Made by a program: the position numbers and the translations under genes
NCBI RefSeq assembly: GCF_004362245.1
Contig: NZ_SNWM01000007.1
Location: forward strand, 62,001-126,000
Reading direction: 5' to 3'
Origin: Pedobacter duraquae
Lineage (GTDB): Bacteria; Bacteroidota; Bacteroidia; Sphingobacteriales; Sphingobacteriaceae
Length of the DNA: 64,000 nucleotides
Shown here: positions 58,730 through 64,000 of the stretch, piece by piece
Layout: every line of letters starts with the position of its first letter
How positions within the stretch are numbered: the first letter of the stretch is position 1
Notes under the pieces: generated by a model
Seen by the model: the letters and a program-made list of their open reading frames with translations, nothing else
The model's database searches: none
What the model was told of the DNA's origin: nothing

Positions 58730-59389
58730 TTAGCTAAGTTCTCCGAGGACTGTTATTCCTCCTTTCACTACCTGGTTAAGTTCCAGGTTGACCTTGGTAC
58801 CCAGTGGCAGGAAAATATCTACTCTGGAACCGAACTTAATAAAGCCAAACTCTTTGCTTTGTTCTACGGCATCACCTTCTTTAATATACCAGACTATTCT
58901 TCTGGCCAATGCACCGGCGATTTGACGGAACAGGACTGGTGTGCCATTGCTATGTGTTACTACGGTAGTGGTACGTTCGTTTTCTGTGGATGATTTCGGA
59001 TTCCAGGCAGCAAGATATTTGCCGGGGTGGTATTTAAAAAAGGCCACAACACCAGAAATAGGATTTCTATTGATGTGTACGTTTACTGGTGACATGAAAA
59101 TAGACACTTGTAGTCTCTTATCCTTAAAATATTCAGGTTCTTCTGTTTCTTCAATTACTACGACCTTACCATCTGCAGGGCAGATAATAAGTTTATCTCC
59201 GGCGGTAAAACTGCGCGATGGATTTCTGAAAAATTGCAGTACAATCAGGAACAGGGAGAGTGAGAAAAGGTAGATGAACCACCTGAGCCAGGCAAGGTCT
59301 GCAAATTTGTAATCAATAAATGCATTTAACACAAAAATAAAAAGCACGGTTAGTGCTATCGTTGTGTATCCTTCTTTATGTATGGTCAT
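58730..59389 (-). CDS. psd: Phosphatidylserine decarboxylase family protein
   Basis: A 219-residue short-form PSD. It has an N-terminal pair of membrane segments (TTIALTVLFIFVLNAFIDY, FIYLFSLSLFLIVLQFF), IICPADGKVVVIEETEE, VNVHINRNPISGVV with the catalytic His, and the self-cleavage region FGSRVDIFLPLGT near the C-terminus, whose Gly-Ser provides the pyruvoyl group. It makes phosphatidylethanolamine. It is the last gene of an operon of three on the minus strand. Confidence 0.94.
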   Translation of the reverse strand: MTIHKEGYTTIALTVLFIFVLNAFIDYKFADLAWLRWFIYLFSLSLFLIVLQFFRNPSRSFTAGDKLIICPADGKVVVIEETEEPEYFKDKRLQVSIFMSPVNVHINRNPISGVVAFFKYHPGKYLAAWNPKSSTENERTTTVVTHSNGTPVLFRQIAGALARRIVWYIKEGDAVEQSKEFGFIKFGSRVDIFLPLGTKVNLELNQVVKGGITVLGELS

Positions 59390-59448
59390 GATGGAAAATT
59401 CTTAATACTGCAAAAATGTAAAAAATTATTAGGATTTAGAGAATGATC

Positions 59449-59988
59449 TTAATCGATCACCCTGTAAATGTCTTTGAGGTTGCGACCCAGGCCGTTGTAG
59501 TCTAAGCCATAGCCTACAACAAACTCATTGGGGATTTCAAAGCCTACATATTCCAGTTCTGGAATTTCTTTTTTAAGCGATTCGGGTTTTAACAGCAGAC
59601 TGCAAACTTTTACGGAAGCCGGCTTTTGAGCGTGCACCTGAGCAAGGATGTGCTCCAATGTAAAGCCAGTATCCACGATATCTTCTACGATAATAATATC
59701 CCGGTTATGCAGATCCTGGGGCAGTCCGAAGGTCTCTTTGATGGCGCCGGTACTTTCTGTGCCTTCATAAGAAGAGACCTTTATAAAGGCTACCTCGCAT
59801 GAAATGCTCACTTCTTTAAGCAGGTCGGACATAAACATGAAGCTACCATTTAACACGCCAATAAACAGCGGGCAGCGGTCCTCATAGTCTACATTGAGCT
59901 GAATGCTGATGAGGCTAATTCTTTTATTGATGTTTTCGTTCTCCAGGAAGATCCCGAATGCTCTGTCTGCTACTTGAATTTTATGCAT
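59449..59988 (-). CDS. hpt: Hypoxanthine phosphoribosyltransferase
   Basis: A 179-residue purine salvage enzyme that adds hypoxanthine or guanine to PRPP. It carries the FIGVLNGSFMFMSDLL motif, a SSYEGTESTGAIKETFGLP flexible-loop region, and the PRPP-binding IIVEDIVDTGFTLEHILAQV motif. The C-terminal FVVGYGLDYNGLGRNL is typical of Hpt. The gene starts one base after the stop of the GT51 protein gene and precedes psd by 59 bases. Confidence 0.95.
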   Translation of the reverse strand: MHKIQVADRAFGIFLENENINKRISLISIQLNVDYEDRCPLFIGVLNGSFMFMSDLLKEVSISCEVAFIKVSSYEGTESTGAIKETFGLPQDLHNRDIIIVEDIVDTGFTLEHILAQVHAQKPASVKVCSLLLKPESLKKEIPELEYVGFEIPNEFVVGYGLDYNGLGRNLKDIYRVID

Positions 59989-59989
59989 G

Positions 59990-62167
59990 TTAACCGGGTT
60001 CGCCCCCGTTGGCTTTTTTAGCTTTTTCGAGTTCTTTCTCGCGCTTCTTCTGCTCCCGGCGTTCCTGGCGCAGCTGCTTTCTGGTTTTTACGGTATCTGC
60101 AGGCTTTATGGCCTGGTTGTTTGTGGTATCTTTTTTTCCTCCGCCAAAGATCCTGTCAAATAGGCTCTTGGAGGCATCCTGGGTGTTTACGGCAGGCATT
60201 ACGGGCTCATCACTGTCAAAAGCAGTAGTATCTACACTGATGGTATCAGGAAGCAGATATTGTCTCAGGCCTTCTCTCAAACGTACATTGTAGAAGCCGT
60301 AGCCTGTTGTATCAGCCTGTGTTAATCCACGACGGGCCATAATATTCCCCATATAACGGAAATAGGGGTGCAGGTATTCTTTTAAGCTACCATCGCCATT
60401 AAATTTGAACAGGGCAATTTTAGGGTTAGGAACGATATTGGCAAGGAAGATTCCTTCGCCTACATTGAGTTCTGCTGGTGTTTTGCCGAAATAATACCTG
60501 GATGCTTCACCAATTCCATACACATTCCTGCCCATTTCTATAATGTTGAAATAGACTTCCAGCATGCGTTGTTTAGAGATTAGCCTGTTATTTTCGATCA
60601 GCCACACAATAAGAATCTCTTCGGCCTTGCGGGCAAGTGTTTTCTGGCGACTTAAAAAGACATTTTTAACCAGTTGCATGGAAATGGTACTACCACCGCG
60701 TACAAACTTTTTCTTCTTAAAGTTTACGGCAATAGATTTTCTGATAGATTCTTCTACGAAACCTTTATGGCTAAAGAAAGAAGGGTCTTCTGATGTTAAC
60801 AAGGCATTTTTGAAGTTGCTGGAGATGTCACCCAATGGGGTGAAGTTTGGGTTTGTGGGGCCAATCGTAATGTCGCGCATCGGCTTGCCATACTCGTAGG
60901 GCGTATACACAAAAGTGCTGTTGATTTTCTGCAAGTCTGTTTTACCCCATTTCAGGATTTTAAACCCAATAGGTTTTAGCGTAGAACTAAATTTTACGCT
61001 ATCGGGAATGGCGGTATCCATATAAAAATCAAGGTCATATTTCACTTTGCCAGATACTTTCAGGCCTTCAAGTGATTCAAACAAGCCTTGTGGAAAACCA
61101 TCCAGAATGGCCTGTGCATCCTGTTCTCCGGTGCGCATCTTGACTTCGTAAACTTTATCTTTTGTGAGTGTGTATTTCAGGTACGGGTGTACTTCGGCTT
61201 TATTGAGGTAAACTGTAGAGGAGCTATCCAGGGCCAGGTAATTTGATCCGACCAGGATATCTGCATCTACCCGTGCGGTAGGAACGATGATATCGTTTGA
61301 GGCTATTCTTTTATGGTTGATCAACAGGTTGCGGACCGACCAGGAGCCCGAGATCTTAAAATCATCACCGCTGTAAGCAGCATCCTTCAGTTGCGTGCGT
61401 ACAGTGTCGAAACTCAGTACAGCATGGATTTTATTGTTAAGGTAAGGGAGCTGAACCTTCTGTTTGTCGGCAAAGAAGAGCACGTCCATTTGTTTTTTAC
61501 CGGGCTTTACCTTTCCGTTAACATGCCATGTTGCCTGTTTATCATTTACAAGGATGGTAGACTTGAGGTCTCCATCATCAATTGTCGCTACGGTAGTCAG
61601 AAACTTCAGTTGCGCAGTGTCATTGTCGTTCAACTGAAACAAGAGGTTTTTGACCTCCATGTTATCGGGGATTTTATAGAGCACCTCATTGAGCAGGTTC
61701 TCTGCGATCTGTGATAGGTCTACCTTGTTTTTGGTAACGGTATCTTTTTTCTTCCTCTTCAGGATAAAATCAAGGTTGGTGATTGAATCGCGGACAACGA
61801 CATTGAGTTTTCCTTTATCGAGCTTAAGTTCCGAGAGTTTTACGTTACCAAAAATAAGCGGGAGCAGTTTAACGCCAACAGACATTTCGCTGATTGTTGA
61901 CAGCGTGTCACGCTCTTTAGGGACTACGGAAATGGAGCTCAGACTAACAGTGCTAAGACCTGTAAATCTCGCTTTTCCAATCTTTACCTCAAGGCCATAG
62001 TCGTGGTCTGCTTTAGCTATCGCTTTGGCTATCATTTTCTTAAGGAGCGCTTCGCGTTTGCTGTAAGCGATAGATCCCAAAATAACTAGGATGACAAGAA
62101 AAATTCCTAAAACCCAGGCACCGATCTTTAAGTGTTTTTTAGGAATGTTAATTTTGGGAAACTGCAT
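59990..62167 (-). CDS. AsmA-like and GT51 transglycosylase fusion protein
   Basis: A 725-residue protein with one N-terminal membrane segment (IGAWVLGIFLVILVILGSIA), then about 380 residues of AsmA/DUF748-like beta-rich repeats (VGVKLLPLIFGNVKLSELKL and similar). A GT51 peptidoglycan glycosyltransferase domain lies at about residues 450-620, with TSEDPSFFSHKGF (catalytic Glu), RGGSTISMQLVKNVF, KAEEILIVWLIE and YFNIIEMGRNVYGIGEASRY. No transpeptidase domain is present. The C-terminal 100 residues are Lys/Glu-rich and unstructured. It starts the operon with hpt and psd. Its polymerase role is clear from motifs; the role of the AsmA-like part is not. Confidence 0.86.
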   Translation of the reverse strand: MQFPKINIPKKHLKIGAWVLGIFLVILVILGSIAYSKREALLKKMIAKAIAKADHDYGLEVKIGKARFTGLSTVSLSSISVVPKERDTLSTISEMSVGVKLLPLIFGNVKLSELKLDKGKLNVVVRDSITNLDFILKRKKKDTVTKNKVDLSQIAENLLNEVLYKIPDNMEVKNLLFQLNDNDTAQLKFLTTVATIDDGDLKSTILVNDKQATWHVNGKVKPGKKQMDVLFFADKQKVQLPYLNNKIHAVLSFDTVRTQLKDAAYSGDDFKISGSWSVRNLLINHKRIASNDIIVPTARVDADILVGSNYLALDSSSTVYLNKAEVHPYLKYTLTKDKVYEVKMRTGEQDAQAILDGFPQGLFESLEGLKVSGKVKYDLDFYMDTAIPDSVKFSSTLKPIGFKILKWGKTDLQKINSTFVYTPYEYGKPMRDITIGPTNPNFTPLGDISSNFKNALLTSEDPSFFSHKGFVEESIRKSIAVNFKKKKFVRGGSTISMQLVKNVFLSRQKTLARKAEEILIVWLIENNRLISKQRMLEVYFNIIEMGRNVYGIGEASRYYFGKTPAELNVGEGIFLANIVPNPKIALFKFNGDGSLKEYLHPYFRYMGNIMARRGLTQADTTGYGFYNVRLREGLRQYLLPDTISVDTTAFDSDEPVMPAVNTQDASKSLFDRIFGGGKKDTTNNQAIKPADTVKTRKQLRQERREQKKREKELEKAKKANGGEPG

Positions 62168-62273
62168 GCTGTAAAATAGAAGGTTATCGCTAAAACGTAA
62201 AAAGCAAATGTTTATTTCGTGTTAAAATTACGTTTAAAAAGCCTAAAATCAATTAATTGTGGCTATGTTTTGT

Positions 62274-62281
62274 TAATTTTG
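62274..62281 (+). promoter_or_regulatory. -7 promoter element of mrp
   Basis: TAATTTTG is a full match to TAnnTTTG and ends 5 bases before the ATG at 62287. The transcript would start at or near the ATG. Confidence 0.45.
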
Positions 62282-62286
62282 TACTA

Positions 62287-63363
62287 ATGATAATTACCAA
62301 AGAACAAGTGTTGTCGGCACTTAGAAATGTGGAAGACCCTGATCTTAAAAAGGATCTGGTTACCCTGCACATGATCAAGGACCTGGAGGTTGAAGATAAA
62401 AATATACGTTTCACCCTTGAGCTAACTACACCAGCCTGTCCGATGAAGGACATGTTGAAAAATGCTTGTCTGAATGCGATCAAATATTTTGTTAGTCAGG
62501 AAGCCCTGGTCGAAATTAATATCACTTCGCGCGTAACCAAACCTATGGATACTACCCAGCTTAATAACATAAAAAACATCATTTTAGTTTCGTCAGGAAA
62601 AGGAGGTGTTGGAAAATCTACTGTAGCCAGCAATCTTGCCATTGCCCTGGCAAAAGACGGCGCAAAAACGGGCCTTATTGACGCAGATATTTACGGGCCA
62701 TCAGTGCCTACGATGTTTGGTCTGGTATCTGCCAAGCCAAGTGCGCGTGAGACTGCTGATGGCAAGACGTTGATCCTGCCAATAGAAAAGTATGGAATCA
62801 AGCTATTGTCATTGGGCTTTTTTGCGGATCCTGACCAGCCTGTACCATGGCGTGGACCGATGGCATCCAATGCCGTTAAACAGTTATTTAACGATGCAGA
62901 TTGGGGCGAACTGGACTACCTGATTGTAGACCTTCCGCCGGGAACAGGAGATATTCATATTACCATTACACAGAGTTTCCCTATTGCCGGAGCGGTGATT
63001 GTAACCACACCACAGCAGGTTGCACTGGCTGATACACGTAAAGGGCTTGCGATGTTCCAGATGCCAAGCATCAATATCCCTGTGTTGGGTGTTATTGAAA
63101 ACATGTCGTATTTCACGCCTGCAGAATTACCGGAAAACAAATATTATATTTTTGGTAAAGATGGGGGTAAAGCATTAGCATCAACCTTTAATGTTCCTTT
63201 CCTTGGAGAGATCCCAATTGTACAGAGCATTGGTGAGGGAGGTGATAGTGGTACGCCAATTGCGCTAAATGCAGAAAGTCCATTGTCGGCAGTATTTGCT
63301 GAGCTGGCAGGAAAAGTAGCACAACAGATCTCGATACAGAATGTCGGAGCCGTTAATTGTTAA
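62287..63363 (+). CDS. Mrp/ApbC family Fe-S cluster carrier ATPase
   Basis: A 358-residue P-loop ATPase of the Mrp/NBP35 family. An N-terminal MIP18/DUF59 domain (residues 1-90, LRNVEDPDLKKDLVTLHMIK) is followed by the deviant Walker A SSGKGGVGKSTVASNLAIAL near residue 103, then LIDADIYGPSVPTMFGL, LDYLIVDLPPGTGDIHIT and VIENMSYFTP. The CxxC found in several Mrp proteins is not visible, so the cluster-binding mode is unclear. The ATG at 62287 is preferred over a TTG 30 bases upstream. It lies 34 bases before the NifU-like gene. Confidence 0.93.
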   Translation: MIITKEQVLSALRNVEDPDLKKDLVTLHMIKDLEVEDKNIRFTLELTTPACPMKDMLKNACLNAIKYFVSQEALVEINITSRVTKPMDTTQLNNIKNIILVSSGKGGVGKSTVASNLAIALAKDGAKTGLIDADIYGPSVPTMFGLVSAKPSARETADGKTLILPIEKYGIKLLSLGFFADPDQPVPWRGPMASNAVKQLFNDADWGELDYLIVDLPPGTGDIHITITQSFPIAGAVIVTTPQQVALADTRKGLAMFQMPSINIPVLGVIENMSYFTPAELPENKYYIFGKDGGKALASTFNVPFLGEIPIVQSIGEGGDSGTPIALNAESPLSAVFAELAGKVAQQISIQNVGAVNC

Positions 63364-63397
63364 AAAATTACTATTTTTATATTTTTAAATTTACATA

Positions 63398-63643
63398 ATG
63401 AATCTAACCGAACAAGTAGAGCAAGCACTGGAAACCATCCGTCCCTATCTGATAGCTGATGGAGGTGATGTTGCTATTGAAGAGATTACGGCAGATAAGG
63501 TTGTTAAATTGAAACTTTTAGGCAACTGCGGCTCATGTAAAATGAGCTTCATGACCATGAAAGCTGGGATTGAGCAGGCGATCATGAAGGCTGTGCCTGA
63601 GATCACCTCGGTAGTTGCAGTAAATCTGGCAGAGCCTGTATAG
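63398..63643 (+). CDS. NifU-like Fe-S scaffold protein
   Basis: An 81-residue protein made only of the NifU C-terminal domain: LETIRPYLIADGGDVAIEEI and LKLLGNCGSCKMSFMTMK with the CxxC iron-sulphur site, then AIMKAVPEITSVVAV. Such small proteins act as carriers or scaffolds for [4Fe-4S] clusters. It follows the Mrp ATPase by 34 bases, a pairing that fits a shared role in iron-sulphur cluster assembly. Confidence 0.94.
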   Translation: MNLTEQVEQALETIRPYLIADGGDVAIEEITADKVVKLKLLGNCGSCKMSFMTMKAGIEQAIMKAVPEITSVVAVNLAEPV

Positions 63644-63686
63644 CTCAATTTAACACATTTTAACTACCCAATATCCTTATTCAAAG

Positions 63687-63694
63687 TACTTTTG
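63687..63694 (+). promoter_or_regulatory. -7 promoter element of the terminal gene
   Basis: TACTTTTG is a full match to TAnnTTTG, followed by TAAA and then the ATG at 63699. The arrangement is the same as at lpxD. Confidence 0.45.
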
Positions 63695-63698
63695 TAAA

Positions 63699-64000
63699 AT
63701 GAAGTATATTTTTTCCCTTCTGTTGGTGTCAATTTCTTTTGGCCTCTTCGCTCAGCAAAAAGTTGTTGGAGAGCGCGAAGAGCGATTAGAGCGTGGAGAT
63801 AAATTGATTCAATTTTCAGGGATTATTACGGATGTGGATAGCAATAGTGTTATACCATACGTGACGATTACCAACATCACGAACAGTCAACGCTACGCTG
63901 CCAATTATAAGGGGTATTTTTCGATCATTGTACATCCGGGAGATATCCTGCAATATACTGCAATTGGCTTTTCTAAAGTGGAGATGACGATCCCAACGAT
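63699..64000 (+). CDS. Exported carboxypeptidase-regulatory-like domain protein, N-terminal fragment
   Basis: About 100 residues are visible and the frame is still open at the window edge. The signal peptide is MKYIFSLLLVSISFGLFAQ. The following FSGIITDVDSNSVIPYVTIT and YFSIIVHPGDILQYTAIGF resemble a CarboxypepD_reg-like beta-sandwich common at the N-terminus of Bacteroidota exported and TonB-linked proteins. What follows is outside the window, so the full product cannot be named. Confidence 0.75.
   Translation, partial: MKYIFSLLLVSISFGLFAQQKVVGEREERLERGDKLIQFSGIITDVDSNSVIPYVTITNITNSQRYAANYKGYFSIIVHPGDILQYTAIGFSKVEMTIPT

Overview
The window looks like a chromosomal housekeeping segment from a Bacteroidota bacterium, most likely Sphingobacteriaceae and Pedobacter-like; the genus is inferred from overall style and gene order. 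Supporting signs are a PorX response regulator of the type IX secretion system, many short lipoprotein signals, an S16 protein with a long tail, weak or absent Shine-Dalgarno sequences, and repeated TAnnTTTG promoter elements with upstream TTG. No rRNA, tRNA, CRISPR array, phage or insertion sequence was seen.

Layout. 1-2.7 kb: lipid A genes (lpxC cut by the edge, lpxD) and an HD phosphohydrolase, minus strand. 2.8-6.8 kb: porX, tsaE, an alanine dehydrogenase-like gene and a VanX-type dipeptidase. 6.8-12.3 kb: a PLP enzyme, a PBP4-type carboxypeptidase, then a plus-strand exported set (retropepsin-PDZ protein, phosphodiester glycosidase, unknown lipoprotein). 12.4-19.6 kb: cold shock protein, DUF4175 coiled-coil protein, ybeY, GIN-domain protein, ABC-F ATPase, small membrane protein. 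19.6-29.2 kb: mnmG preceded by two parS-like sites, an Ig-like lipoprotein, gamma carbonic anhydrase, nadB and nadA diverging from a 398-bp AT-rich gap, thiL, rmuC. 29.5-42 kb: membrane peptidase, apaG, dusB, CPBP protease, DUF2007 protein, cdsA, M14 peptidase, DUF3820 protein, mfd, DUF2752 and TM2 proteins, a Nif3-like protein. 42-42.7 kb: a gene-free stretch holding a mirrored 11-bp repeat element. 42.7-53.7 kb: zinc-ribbon protein, TPR protein, FabH-like synthase, rsfS-ftsH-LUD, birA, split DsbD system, pfkA. 53.7-64 kb: rpsP-rimM-trmD, a divergent pair of HTH-like genes, rplS, glutamate dehydrogenase, an AsmA-like/GT51-hpt-psd operon, mrp, a NifU-like gene, and a truncated exported protein.

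How the genes fit together. Many products serve the envelope: lipid A, peptidoglycan trimming and synthesis, phospholipid synthesis, secretion regulation, periplasmic thiol chemistry. Others serve translation (ybeY, mnmG, dusB, tsaE, rsfS, rimM, trmD, rpsP, rplS) and NAD/thiamine metabolism.

The most interesting non-gene signals are the two parS-like palindromes at mnmG, the DnaA-box-like motifs between nadB and nadA about 6 kb away, and an apparent change in strand composition around there. Together they suggest, but do not prove, that the window spans a chromosome origin/partition region. The second is the mirrored 11-bp repeat element at 42.1-42.3 kb. I did not find a clear new multi-gene system.
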